A stretch of 38,368 nucleotides of DNA from Candidatus Aminicenantes bacterium (GTDB lineage Bacteria; Acidobacteriota; Aminicenantia; UBA2199), in assembly GCA_026393795.1 (NCBI GenBank), contig JAPKZL010000107.1, positions 1-38,368 of the forward strand, read 5' to 3'. The notes under the pieces are model-generated. The model saw only the letters and a program-made list of their open reading frames with translations, had not been told where the DNA came from and searched no databases. The translations under genes were made by a program, and so were the position numbers. Below, piece by piece: positions 27,096 through 35,255 of this stretch; position 1 is the stretch's first letter; each line of letters starts with the position of its first letter.

Positions 27096-27752
27096 ATGGA
27101 ACTGATCGGCAAACTGTTTGCTTTCATCATGCATATTGACATCCACTTGAATACCCTGATCGTGACCTACCAACTCTGGACCTACCTGATCCTGTTCGCC
27201 ATTATTTTCTGCGAAACCGGCCTGGTCATCACCCCCTTCCTCCCCGGCGACTCGCTGCTCTTCGCCACCGGCGCCCTGGCCGCCACAGCGGGCAGCCCGC
27301 TGAAGGTCTATTGGCTGTTCCTGGTCCTCGCCGTTGCGGCCGTGCTAGGCGACACGGTCAACTACTGGATCGGCCACGCGATTGGCCCGAAGATCTTCAG
27401 CCAGAAAAAGATCCGCTTTCTAAAAAAGGAGCACCTGGAGCGGACGCACCAGTTTTATGAAAAGCACGGCGGCATCACCATCGTCCTGGCCCGCTTCATC
27501 CCCATCATCCGCACCTTCGCCCCGTTCGTGGCCGGCATCGGCCGCATGTCCTACTGGCGCTTCATCGCCTTCAATTTTTTCGGCGGCGTGGCCTGGGTGG
27601 CGCTCTTTGTCTTCGGCGGCTATTTCTTCGGCAACCTGCCGCTGGTCAAGCGCAATTTCACCATCGTCGTCTTGGCCATTATTTTCATCTCCATCCTGCC
27701 GGGGGTGATCGAGTACGTGCGGCAGAGGCGGAACAACAAAAGAGAAAAATAA
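27096..27752 (+). CDS. DedA family membrane protein
   Basis: 218 aa inner-membrane protein. Motifs: ETGLVITPFLPGDSLLFATG (re-entrant loop region), 'GDTVNYWIGHAIG', 'FYEKHGGITIVLARFIPIIR' with the conserved Arg pair, and FAPFVAGIGRMSYWRF. Family knowledge: DedA (SNARE-associated/VTT-like) proteins flip or transport undecaprenyl phosphate or phospholipids and support envelope integrity. It has its own promoter and ends at a hairpin terminator, so it is monocistronic. Confidence 0.92.
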   Translation: MELIGKLFAFIMHIDIHLNTLIVTYQLWTYLILFAIIFCETGLVITPFLPGDSLLFATGALAATAGSPLKVYWLFLVLAVAAVLGDTVNYWIGHAIGPKIFSQKKIRFLKKEHLERTHQFYEKHGGITIVLARFIPIIRTFAPFVAGIGRMSYWRFIAFNFFGGVAWVALFVFGGYFFGNLPLVKRNFTIVVLAIIFISILPGVIEYVRQRRNNKREK

Positions 27753-27753
27753 C

Positions 27754-27790
27754 GTAGGGGCGATCCGCCGGGTCGCCCCTACCCTTTTTT
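27754..27790 (+). terminator. GTAGGGG hairpin (copy 5) followed by T6, terminator of the DedA gene
   Basis: Arms GTAGGGGCGA (27754-27763) and TCGCCCCTAC (27773-27782) with a 9-nt loop, starting 2 nt after the DedA stop. CC and six T residues follow. The T run belongs to the duplicated sequence at 27783-27860, so the terminator combines a repeat and the flank of the duplicated gene end. Confidence 0.7.
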
Positions 27791-27860
27791 ATTCTTCTTT
27801 TTCTTCCAATTTGGCGATCTTGCCGCGCAGGCGCTGCAGCCGCTTTTCCAGCTCCTGCTG
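27783..27860. repeat. 78-bp direct repeat, left copy
   Basis: Aligns without gaps to 28766-28843 (offset 983) with 4 mismatches. It includes the last 24 codons or so of a gene, its TAA and six or so bases beyond. The two copies flank a GGGACGG element and a two-gene module. Confidence 0.85.
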
Positions 27861-27869
27861 CAAGCTGGG
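27789..27869 (-). pseudogene. Detached 3' end of the RNase H-like/TPR gene
   Basis: Reads VPSLQQELEKRLQRLRG then KIAKLEEKEE and stop on the minus strand. This is the same C-terminus as the intact gene ending at 28772. Bases 27783-27860 and 28766-28843 match at 74 of 78 positions. The four differences fall in Lys, Leu, Glu and Lys codons and none changes the protein. Upstream of this piece the sequence is cut off by a GGGACGG element, so it is a remnant. Confidence 0.85.
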
Positions 27870-27872
27870 AAC

Positions 27873-27953
27873 AATTAGGGACGGTAGGTTAATTCTTATA
27901 TTTGTTAATCAACGAGTGTGAAGTTTACAAGTTTTAAACTACCGTCCCCGATC
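27873..27953. repeat. GGGACGG inverted-repeat element, copy 4
   Basis: AATTAGGGACGGTAGGTTAA at the left and AAACTACCGTCCCCGATC at the right form inverted arms. The interior differs from that of the other copies. It abuts the truncated gene end on its left. Confidence 0.7.
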
Positions 27954-27984
27954 TGCGCTAATTTAGTATGAAATACTGATTATC

Positions 27985-28197
27985 TCAGGCGGGGCGCCTG
28001 CGGGCCGGAATCCGCCAGGCCGGGCGGACCGGTTTCTTTCCCACGGCCTTGCCGATGCCGGCAGCGATTTGCTGCAGCCGGACCACGACCTCAACCTTGC
28101 GGGCAAAGGGCATCGCGGCCTGCTTGCGCCGGAACTCGCTTTTCGCCCGCACCTTGCCTGCCAGCATGACGTCCGTGGCGGCCGCCTTATTTTTCAT
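27985..28197 (-). CDS. Small basic protein, partner of the nucleotidyltransferase
   Basis: 70 aa, strongly basic (about a quarter Arg/Lys). The core EFRRKQAAMPFARKVEVVVR followed by LQQIA has the 'MPF-x-x-K-V ... RLQ' pattern of small partner proteins often found directly after nucleotidyltransferase genes; I cannot name the family. Its ATG at 28197 overlaps the nucleotidyltransferase stop by 11 nt, so the two are translationally coupled. It could be an antitoxin or substrate of the enzyme, but no direct evidence is visible. The Pro/Arg-rich tail (RRRPA) may be disordered. Confidence 0.6.
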   Translation of the reverse strand: MKNKAAATDVMLAGKVRAKSEFRRKQAAMPFARKVEVVVRLQQIAAGIGKAVGKKPVRPAWRIPARRRPA

Positions 28198-28696
28198 CGT
28201 GCATCCGCTTCCATTGCAAGAATTTTTGCCGCAGACCGAACCGCTCCACCATTCTCGTTAGCTTGCTCTGGTCGATCTTGGTTTCTTCCATCATCTTGAA
28301 AAACCGCTCGCGGTCTTTGGCCCGCCCGGTTTGCACCATGACGGCCGCCAGGTGCTCCGCGGTCATGACCCGGGTAGCGGTTCCCTGATAGACGATCTCC
28401 CGCGCTTCGCTGACGGCCTCCTGCAGCAGCTCATTGTATGCCGGTAGGAACTGGACCGGGATCCCCTCGATGATGATTTGTTCTAGCTGCGGTCGGTAGC
28501 CCTTTTTTTTCAGGAAGCGATAGATGGCTTCCAGAGGCTGCAGGCCGGACTGATCGTCGGCGACAATGAAGACGTCCAAATCATAGGTGAGGAAAGGTTC
28601 GACATAAAAAACCGCTCCCATGCCGCCGCCGATGGCATAATCAGCGATAAAACCCTGCTTTTTCAGGTCATTCAGCACGGCCAGCGTCTTCTTCAT
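28187..28696 (-). CDS. Nucleotidyltransferase-fold protein (possible toxin-antitoxin enzyme)
   Basis: 169 aa from ATG 28696. The nucleotidyltransferase signature is present: GGG at 23-25, then D39-L-D41 in FLTYDLDVFIV, the metal-binding pair. The third acid expected in a following strand appears as Gln in GIPVQFLPAYN (Q82), so activity is uncertain. After that come EHLAAVMVQTGRAKDRERF and a C-terminal helical region. An in-frame ATG at 28732 exists, but a TTGCCA / 17 bp / TATTGT promoter covers it and ends 7 nt before ATG 28696. Similar proteins occur in AbiEii-type and other toxin-antitoxin modules. Confidence 0.75.
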   Translation of the reverse strand: MKKTLAVLNDLKKQGFIADYAIGGGMGAVFYVEPFLTYDLDVFIVADDQSGLQPLEAIYRFLKKKGYRPQLEQIIIEGIPVQFLPAYNELLQEAVSEAREIVYQGTATRVMTAEHLAAVMVQTGRAKDRERFFKMMEETKIDQSKLTRMVERFGLRQKFLQWKRMHDEK

Positions 28697-28703
28697 TGCT
28701 GAA

Positions 28704-28732
28704 ACAATAGCAGAAAAGCGGTTGTTTGGCAA
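28704..28732 (-). promoter_or_regulatory. Promoter of the nucleotidyltransferase module, leaderless type
   Basis: Minus strand: TTGCCA (28727-28732, five of six consensus bases), 17-bp spacer ending TGC, TATTGT (28704-28709), then 7 nt to ATG 28696. Confidence 0.55.
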
Positions 28733-28765
28733 TCGCCACTTTTACACATGACAGATTACCCATAT

Positions 28766-28843
28766 CCTTTTTTATTCTTCCTTTTCCTCCAGCTTGGCGA
28801 TCTTGCCGCGCAGGCGCTGCAGCCGCTTTTCCAGCTCCTGCTG
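28766..28843. repeat. 78-bp direct repeat, right copy (in the intact gene)
   Basis: The partner of 27783-27860; it covers the 3' end of the RNase H-like gene and the bases just past its stop. Confidence 0.85.
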
Positions 28844-30064
28844 CTGGCTCGGGCTGAGGCGGACGTTTTCCAGGGCCTTTTCCACGATCTCGACCGCCTG
28901 GTAGTAATTACGCTCGCGGTGTTCGTAATGGACCGAGATCTCGCGCAAGGCCTGGAGGTCGTTGGCGGAGGAGAGGATCTCCCAAAGTTGCAGGGCTTCC
29001 GTGTACAGTTTTTTCTTCTTCAGCAGCACCGACAGCCGGCGTACCGCCTGGATCTGCACATCGGCTCGTCCGCCGACATCCCTGGCGATCTGGTAGAAGG
29101 CCTCGGCCCTTTCCAGTAGCCCCGCCCTTTCGCAGAGCCGGCCGAGGCCGAGGATCTCGCCGCCGTCGTTGGTGAGCGAGTGGTCGTCCAGGTAGAGCGC
29201 GCCCAGCAGCACCACGGCCGCCAAGCCGACCAGGTCCATGGCGTTGTGCTCGACGACCGGTTCGATGGCGGCGAGATCGCCGCTGCGCAGGAAGCTGAAA
29301 TACAGGGCCGGGATGGCGCTGGCCTCGATATCGTCGGAGCGGGAAAGGCCCAGCAGCATCTCGCCCAAAAAACCCAGCTTGCGCGAATCGAAGGTGTTCT
29401 TCCAGATGGTGCGGGCCGGGAAAAGAAAATCGAGATGCGGCAGCCGCAGCAGCGGCAAGCGCCGGCGCTGCAGGATGTAGCGGGTTTCAAGCAAAGGGAA
29501 ATCGAAGGCCTTGCCGTTGAAGGTCACGGTGAAAGAATAATTGCCGGCGGCCAGGAAATCGTCGACCGCGGCCAGGAATTCCCCTTCCTTGTCCAGGTCC
29601 TGGAGGAGGAATATCTTTACCTGGAAGGACGTCGCGCTGAAAAAACCGAAACCGAGCATGAAGGGGATGGTTCCGGTTCCTCCGGCCAGGCCGGTCGTTT
29701 CGCTGTCGAAAAAAAGGGCCCGGCGCGGATCAAGGCCGGCGAAAGCCTCGCTGCCGGCGACGACCGCCAGCGTTTCCGCCTTCAGGTCGAACCACTTGCC
29801 CAGACGCACCTTGCCGTAGCGCCCGTCCAGGGAGTAGAAAAAATCCTTGACCAGGAAAGGTTCCCGGGCCGCGACACGGTGGGGGGCGGTGCCGGGGGCA
29901 ATCCCCCCCCCACCAGGGATTATGGCCCGCTGGCGCAGGTTCTGCTGGACAAGCTTCTCGAGCTTTTCCTTGGTGCTCAGCCTCTCGTCGGCATCCAGGC
30001 CGGACCATTTTTTCTGGATGTTTTTGCGATCGATTTCCTTCAGCCGCTCCTGCAATTTTCTCAT
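28772..30064 (-). CDS. YprB-like RNase H-fold (DEDD) nuclease with TPR-like C-terminus
   Basis: 430 aa from ATG 30064; a TTG at 30070 overlapping the upstream stop is an alternative. The nuclease core has D120-S-E122-T-T-G in 'RRALFFDSETTGLAGGTGT', then 'FTVTFNGKAFDFPLLETRY' and 'EHNAMDLVGLA', the three acidic motifs of DEDD-type exonucleases as in YprB/RNase_H_2. The last 130 residues are helical repeats ('LCERAGLLERAEAFYQIARD') and end in a charged coiled coil (ELEKRLQRLRGK). Codons 51-54 (Gly4) are a nine-G run, prone to slippage. It follows the sulfatase-fold gene by 2 nt or overlaps it. The substrate is unknown. Confidence 0.82.
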   Translation of the reverse strand: MRKLQERLKEIDRKNIQKKWSGLDADERLSTKEKLEKLVQQNLRQRAIIPGGGGIAPGTAPHRVAAREPFLVKDFFYSLDGRYGKVRLGKWFDLKAETLAVVAGSEAFAGLDPRRALFFDSETTGLAGGTGTIPFMLGFGFFSATSFQVKIFLLQDLDKEGEFLAAVDDFLAAGNYSFTVTFNGKAFDFPLLETRYILQRRRLPLLRLPHLDFLFPARTIWKNTFDSRKLGFLGEMLLGLSRSDDIEASAIPALYFSFLRSGDLAAIEPVVEHNAMDLVGLAAVVLLGALYLDDHSLTNDGGEILGLGRLCERAGLLERAEAFYQIARDVGGRADVQIQAVRRLSVLLKKKKLYTEALQLWEILSSANDLQALREISVHYEHRERNYYQAVEIVEKALENVRLSPSQQQELEKRLQRLRGKIAKLEEKEE

Positions 30065-30066
30065 GC

Positions 30067-31938
30067 TCAATTGTTGAGGTAGCCCAGGGCTTTCAGTTTT
30101 TCCATCAATTCCGGGTCGAGCCGATGGATGTTTTTTTTCAGGGCCTTGAGCCGGAGGATGTAATTGGCCAGCATTTTTCTATAGCGCGACTGGAAAGCCA
30201 TAGGCGGGAAATAGGGCTTGTCCGGCCCCATGGGGGTATCGGCCAGGGCGAACCATTCGTCACTGCTCGGGCACGGCTGCGGCGAAATCCCCTTTGCCGC
30301 AGTCAGCGGCGGCAAAAAATTGTGGATGTACTGATGCTGGTTGCGGACAAAGGAAACCTTCCCGAACAGGCCGCTATGGAAAGGGCTCACCGGCAGCGAC
30401 AGCTCCAACATCCGCTGCGCATCGGTGCGGACATCGTTGCCCGAATGGCCGGCATCATCGGCCAAACCGTATGGCGCCTTGATCAGGCCGGGGATATCGC
30501 TTATGCAAACCAGCTGGCCACGGATCTCACCGTTCTTTTGCCGCGGAAGCTTCATAACCAGTGGGATGCGGGTAAGCTCCGGGTAGAGAGTGTGCCCATG
30601 TTCCCAGTCGCCGTGGTCATAGAATTCCTCCCCGTGGTCGGCCAGAACGACCAGCAGCGCGTCGTCGAAACGCTTGCTGGCGCGCAAGTAAGCCAGGACC
30701 GGCTTCAGCAATTCCTGGTCGCTATAGAAAATGGAAGCGTCATAGAGGTCGATAAGCTTTTGCCGCTCCTCGGCCGCGGCAGGGGGCAGGGCGGGAATCC
30801 CCTTATGCAGCGTGCGCAGATCGTCGCTGACGACCAGCGAACCGGCATCCAGCCTGGGATTAAACGCCCTGAAATAGCTCTCGGGAGCCTTGTAGGGGGC
30901 GTGCATCTGATAGGTATGCAAAAAAACAAAAAGATCCTGGCCGGCAAAATTGGCCGCATCTTCCATGAATGAACCGTACAGCAATCCGGCAGCTTCCCTC
31001 TGAAAAACTTCATCGGAACGGCTGTTGTAACTTTGAAAACCGCGGAAAAAACCGTAATGCTCATCGACAAAGCCGCCGCCGGTCAGGGCCAGGGTGACGA
31101 AGCCGTCGGCCTGCATCGTTTCGGCCAGCAGCGGCAGATCGGCCGGGATCAGCGATTCGGGGGAGACGACGCCGTGTCCCAGAACATCGCGGCCGCTAAA
31201 GAGCGAAACATGGGCCGGCAACGTCCAAGACGAGGTGGAAAAAGCGCGGCTGAAAAGCAGGCTGCCCCTGGCCAGCTCATCCAGGGCCGGGGTGGTCCGG
31301 CGCTTGTAGCCGTAGGCCGAAACATGATCGGCGCGCAGGGTATCGAGCATGAGGATCAGCACCGTTCTGGGCCGGGGATGATCATGCAGCAGGCAGGGAT
31401 TGAGCCAGGCGCCGATGCCCTGGCCACGGGTTTCCAGAAGCAGATGCACCTTTTTCCCCCCGGCTGGCGGCAGGAACACCCTTTCAACCTTGCCGATCCG
31501 TTCCCGGGGAGTGATGCTGAACAGGATTTCTTCCTTCCCTGAAAGAACGGTCTTGACCAGGAAGGTAAGGAGCCCGGGCTGGAGAGCGAAGGGGGAAAAA
31601 ATCATTCGCTCGCCTTTTTGAGCGTCCAATTCGAGCTCGATGCGGCTGCCGGCCGGAGCCAGCAGGGCCTGGTAGCTGACTCCCCCATACTTCACCCGGC
31701 AATTTACCGCCTGATCCGGAAAAAAACGGTTGACGCGGTCACGCAAAAAAGTCCGCGCCGGTTCGCCTTGAGCGCCGATGGATTTCCAAGTCTGCTCTAT
31801 CAAGGCCGCGTCGAAGCCCAGCGGCCGGCCTAACAGGGATGGAATTTGCTTTTCTTTATCCGGGCGGAACAAAACAACCAGCAGCAGCACCCCCGCCGCT
31901 AGGCCCAGGGCGATCAAGAAAATTTTTTTTCGCGTCAT
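30067..31938 (-). CDS. Sulfatase-fold membrane-anchored hydrolase or phosphotransferase
   Basis: 623 aa. N-terminal membrane anchor (about residues 6-24), then a roughly 165-residue beta-rich domain, then the alkaline-phosphatase-like sulfatase domain. That domain opens with TVLILMLDTLRADHVSAYGY (metal ligand D199), followed by FSTSSWTLPAHVSLFSG. 'VVLADHGEEFYDHGDWEHGH' is the second metal site. True sulfatases have Cys or Ser as formylglycine precursor in C/S-x-P-x-R. Here the site reads T239-L-P-A-H, so a Thr nucleophile as in LtaS-like phosphotransferases is more likely. It is probably active in the periplasm. It is co-transcribed with the YprB-like gene. Confidence 0.82.
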   Translation of the reverse strand: MTRKKIFLIALGLAAGVLLLVVLFRPDKEKQIPSLLGRPLGFDAALIEQTWKSIGAQGEPARTFLRDRVNRFFPDQAVNCRVKYGGVSYQALLAPAGSRIELELDAQKGERMIFSPFALQPGLLTFLVKTVLSGKEEILFSITPRERIGKVERVFLPPAGGKKVHLLLETRGQGIGAWLNPCLLHDHPRPRTVLILMLDTLRADHVSAYGYKRRTTPALDELARGSLLFSRAFSTSSWTLPAHVSLFSGRDVLGHGVVSPESLIPADLPLLAETMQADGFVTLALTGGGFVDEHYGFFRGFQSYNSRSDEVFQREAAGLLYGSFMEDAANFAGQDLFVFLHTYQMHAPYKAPESYFRAFNPRLDAGSLVVSDDLRTLHKGIPALPPAAAEERQKLIDLYDASIFYSDQELLKPVLAYLRASKRFDDALLVVLADHGEEFYDHGDWEHGHTLYPELTRIPLVMKLPRQKNGEIRGQLVCISDIPGLIKAPYGLADDAGHSGNDVRTDAQRMLELSLPVSPFHSGLFGKVSFVRNQHQYIHNFLPPLTAAKGISPQPCPSSDEWFALADTPMGPDKPYFPPMAFQSRYRKMLANYILRLKALKKNIHRLDPELMEKLKALGYLNN

Positions 31939-31946
31939 CTATTTCT

Positions 31947-31976
31947 ATCATATCACGATTCCGCCCGGGGTAACAA
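31947..31976 (-). promoter_or_regulatory. Promoter of the sulfatase-fold gene
   Basis: Minus strand: TTGTTA (31971-31976), 18-bp spacer ending TGA, TATGAT (31947-31952), then 8 nt to the ATG. No ribosome-binding site is visible. Confidence 0.5.
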
Positions 31977-32002
31977 TCCTACCTGCTTTTAAGCCAATAC
32001 TA

Positions 32003-32031
32003 TTGACTTTTCGATGAAAATCAGGTAAAAA
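32003..32031 (+). promoter_or_regulatory. Promoter of hppA
   Basis: TTGACT (32003-32008), 17-bp spacer, TAAAAA (32026-32031). A leader of about 40 nt carries AAGGAGAGG at 32065-32073, which positions ATG 32076. Confidence 0.5.
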
Positions 32032-32075
32032 ACCATTTCTTTTCGAATCCCCGCCATTTTTTGCAAGGAGAGGAC

Positions 32076-34310
32076 ATGAGTTTAATGAACTTGTTTATCC
32101 TGGCGCCGCTGGGCTCCGTCTTGGCCCTGATCAGCGCCTTTTATTTTTACCGTTTCATGAAAAGGCAGGACCCGGGCACGGCCGACATGCAGCGCATCGC
32201 CGGCTACGTGCAGAAAGGAGCCATGGTCTACCTCAAGCGGCAATACCGCGTGGTGACCTTCGTGTTCCTTATGATCTTCCTTATTTTTTCCTTCATGGCC
32301 TACGTGCTGCACACGCAGAACCCATGGGTGCCCTTCGCCTTCATCACCGGCGGTTTCTTTTCCGGACTGTCAGGCTTTTTAGGCATGCGTACGGCCACCT
32401 TCGCCTCCAACCGCACCACCGCCGGCGCCAAGCACTCCCTGAACAAGGGGCTGCAGATCGCCTTCCGTTCCGGCGCCGTCATGGGCCTGGTGGTAGTAGG
32501 CCTGGCTTTGTTGGATATATCGCTGTGGTTTATCATTCTGCGCCATTTCATCCCTGAAAGCGTCAGCCAGCTCTCCATCATCACCACCACCATGCTGACC
32601 TTCGGCATGGGCGCATCGACGCAGGCCCTGTTCGCCCGCGTCGGAGGCGGCATCTTCACCAAGTCGGCCGACGTCGGCGCCGACCTGGTCGGCAAGGTGG
32701 AAGCCGGGATCCCCGAGGACGACCCGCGCAACCCGGCCACCATCGCCGACAACGTCGGCGACAATGTCGGCGACGTCGCCGGCATGGGCGCCGACCTGTA
32801 CGAGTCGTACGCCGGCTCGATCCTGTCCACGGCAGTTCTGGGCGTGGCCGCCGGCTACGGCCTGGGCGGCGTCCTGGCGCCGATGGTCATCGCCGGTATC
32901 GGCGTGATCTTCTCGGTCCTGGGCGTTTTTCTCGTGCGCTCGGAAGAGAAGGCCTCGCAGAAGGTTCTGCTGCGGGCGCTGGCACGCGGCATCAACGCCA
33001 GCACCTTCCTGACCCTGATCGCCTCCTTCTTCATCCTGGTGCTGTTCAAGGATTCGTTCCACGGGCGGCACGTGGGCATTTTCCTGGCGGTGATCACCGG
33101 CCTGATCGCCGGCTGGGTGATCGGCAAGATTACCGAGTATTACACCTCGCAGGATTACAAGCCGACCAAGTACGTGGCCGAACAGTCGCAGACCGGCCCG
33201 GCCACGGTCATCATCGCCGGCATCGCCACCGGCATGCAGTCCACCGGCTTCCCGGTGCTGATCATCGCCCTGGCGGTGATCGTCAGCTACGCCCTGAGCG
33301 GCGGCTTCAGCACCGACCCAAACGCCATCAACCTCGGCCTTTACGGCATCAGCTTCGCCTCGGTGGGCATGCTGTCCACCCTGGGCATCACCCTGGCCAC
33401 CGACGCCTACGGCCCCATCGCCGACAACGCCGGCGGCAACGCCGAAATGACCCATCAGGATCCCGAAGTACGCCAGCGCACCGACGCCCTCGACGCGCTG
33501 GGGAACACCACCGCCGCCACCGGCAAGGGCTTCGCCATCGGCTCGGCGGCCCTGACGGCCATGGCGTTGCTGGCCGCCTACATCGAGGAGATCAAGATCG
33601 GCTTCATGCACATGGGACAGAAGTTCATCACCATCAACGGCGTGCAAAAGGCCATCGCCGATACCTACATCAGCGATTGGATCTCCTATTACAACCTGAC
33701 CATATTCAATCCCAAGGTACTCGCCGGCCTGTTCATCGGCGCCATGATGGTCTTCGTTTTCTGCTCCATGACCATGAAGTCGGTCGGCCGCGCCGCCGGC
33801 AAGATGGTCGACGAAGTGCGGCGCCAGTTCCGCGAGATCGCCGGCATCATGGAAGGAAAGGCGGAACCCGACTACGGCCGCTGCATCGAGATCAGCACCC
33901 GCGCCGCCCAGCACGAGATGATCATTCCCTCGCTGACCGCCATCGTCGTCCCCGTGACCATGGGCCTGATTTTCGGGGTGGCCGGAGTGATCGGCCTGTT
34001 GGCCGGCGGCCTTACCTCGGGCTTCGTCATCGCCGTATTCCTGAACAATTCGGGCGGCACCTGGGACAACGCCAAGAAATACATCGAGGAAGGCCACCTG
34101 GGCGGCAAAAAGCTACCCGACGGCAGCCGCAACCCCAACCACAGCGCCGCGGTCATCGGCGATACCGTGGGCGACCCCTTCAAGGACACCGCCGGCCCCT
34201 CGCTGAACATCCTGATCAAGCTGATGTCCATGGTCGCGGTCGTCTTCGCCGGCCTGATCGTCAAATACGGCGACCTGCTGCAGCGGATCATTACCGCCTG
34301 GCAGCGCTGA
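32076..34310 (+). CDS. hppA: K+-dependent-type membrane pyrophosphatase (H+ or Na+ pumping)
   Basis: 744 aa with about 16 membrane segments. It hydrolyses PPi and pumps cations. The substrate loop [20 protein letters not shown], then [20 protein letters not shown], and the late '[10 protein letters not shown]' and '[20 protein letters not shown]' are all intact. The segment [20 protein letters not shown] has Ala where K+-independent enzymes have Lys (GNTTKA), placing it in the K+-dependent class. That class includes both H+ and Na+ pumps, so the ion is undetermined. Start: an in-frame TTG at 32061 lies before the ribosome-binding site, so ATG 32076 is used. Confidence 0.94.
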   Translation: MSLMNLFILAPLGSVLALISAFYFYRFMKRQDPGTADMQRIAGYVQKGAMVYLKRQYRVVTFVFLMIFLIFSFMAYVLHTQNPWVPFAFITGGFFSGLSGFLGMRTATFASNRTTAGAKHSLNKGLQIAFRSGAVMGLVVVGLALLDISLWFIILRHFIPESVSQLSIITTTMLTFGMGASTQALFARVGGGIFTKSADVGADLVGKVEAGIPEDDPRNPATIADNVGDNVGDVAGMGADLYESYAGSILSTAVLGVAAGYGLGGVLAPMVIAGIGVIFSVLGVFLVRSEEKASQKVLLRALARGINASTFLTLIASFFILVLFKDSFHGRHVGIFLAVITGLIAGWVIGKITEYYTSQDYKPTKYVAEQSQTGPATVIIAGIATGMQSTGFPVLIIALAVIVSYALSGGFSTDPNAINLGLYGISFASVGMLSTLGITLATDAYGPIADNAGGNAEMTHQDPEVRQRTDALDALGNTTAATGKGFAIGSAALTAMALLAAYIEEIKIGFMHMGQKFITINGVQKAIADTYISDWISYYNLTIFNPKVLAGLFIGAMMVFVFCSMTMKSVGRAAGKMVDEVRRQFREIAGIMEGKAEPDYGRCIEISTRAAQHEMIIPSLTAIVVPVTMGLIFGVAGVIGLLAGGLTSGFVIAVFLNNSGGTWDNAKKYIEEGHLGGKKLPDGSRNPNHSAAVIGDTVGDPFKDTAGPSLNILIKLMSMVAVVFAGLIVKYGDLLQRIITAWQR

Positions 34311-34362
34311 CCGGGACGCTAATTATCACTTCGCTCCCGAACGCAACGGATTTCTTTTCATT

Positions 34363-35103
34363 TCACCTGATTTTCAGGTTGAAGGTGATGGTGACCGTGA
34401 ACTGGACCGGCATGGGGATGCCATTGACCAGGTACGGTTCATAGATCCATTTTCTGACTGCTGTAAGGGCTTCCTGAATGAGCAGATTATGGCCGCTGAT
34501 GGCGCGGGTTTCATTCACCCGGCCGAAAATATCGGTTCTGGCTTCGATTACGACTTCGCCCGCTACTCTGGATAGGATTGCCAGAGGTGGATAATCTGGA
34601 TTCACGCGTTTGATCAACCGTGGAGCCCGTACAATTGTTTTTGTTCCAGCTTCTGGAATGATTTCATCAGTCTTGATCTCTTCCCCCATCTTCCAGGGCG
34701 ATTTCGGATCTATACCTTCAATTCCCGGGCCGACAGGTTCTTGAGGGATCAATTTGGTTGGATCTTCTTCGCTGACTTTGGCTGGAACTTTTCCCGGCGC
34801 GGTCAAGACAATGGGGCCTTCCCCATGGCCGGTTGATTTTCCCCCTTTGGGCGGTTCAGCATTTGTGGTACCTGGTCGCCCTCTCCGTCCACCCGGGCCG
34901 GGCGGCACGCCGGGCAGGATCGGCGAAGTGATCCGAATCATGGTGGGTTTAAACCTGGGCAGCTTACTCTCGGCCTGCAGTATCGGCATCACGATAACAG
35001 TAATGATTAAAGCGGCGTGGAGGAGTAGGGAAAAGGAGAAGGTCAACCCTTTGCGCACATTTTTTTTACTTGCCTCGTTTCCGGAAAGAAAGATGTCAAA
35101 CAT
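34363..35103 (-). CDS. TonB family protein
   Basis: 246 aa. A single membrane anchor lies at about residues 20-42 (LTFSFSLLLHAALIITVIVM). A long Pro/Gly-rich periplasmic linker follows (about 60-150: 'GVPPGPGGRRGRPG'). The C-terminal TonB domain is clear: LIKRVNPDYPPLAILSRVAG, then EVVIEARTDIFGRV, KWIYEPYLVNGIPMPVQFTV. It transmits inner-membrane energy to outer-membrane receptors, but no ExbB/ExbD genes lie beside it, so it would rely on proteins encoded elsewhere. AAGGGAGGTG precedes the ATG at 35103 by about 5 nt. It is convergent with hppA. Confidence 0.88.
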   Translation of the reverse strand: MFDIFLSGNEASKKNVRKGLTFSFSLLLHAALIITVIVMPILQAESKLPRFKPTMIRITSPILPGVPPGPGGRRGRPGTTNAEPPKGGKSTGHGEGPIVLTAPGKVPAKVSEEDPTKLIPQEPVGPGIEGIDPKSPWKMGEEIKTDEIIPEAGTKTIVRAPRLIKRVNPDYPPLAILSRVAGEVVIEARTDIFGRVNETRAISGHNLLIQEALTAVRKWIYEPYLVNGIPMPVQFTVTITFNLKIR

Positions 35104-35255
35104 GGTTCACCTCCCTTCAAATGTCCCACGACTATTATGTGCTATTGGCAGGGAAGAGAAATCCGGAATCATGATTCAAGACACTTTTTGGCGAAGAAAT
35201 TTCAGGCATAGTTTACTCGTCAGGTGTCACCAGTTGTTTATACAAATATGAAGTA

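Noticed and set aside
27754-27782. tRNA-like or riboswitch structure from the strong hairpin
   Set aside because: It matches the GTAGGGG repeat family and has no further conserved elements.
32379-34097. Long open frame on the minus strand opposite hppA
   Set aside because: Its composition (Gly/Asp/His/Ala-rich) is the usual shadow of a membrane protein gene, and hppA has all catalytic motifs.
35104-35255. Promoter for the TonB-like gene
   Set aside because: A CATAAT at 35134-35139 (minus strand) exists but no convincing -35, so it was not listed.
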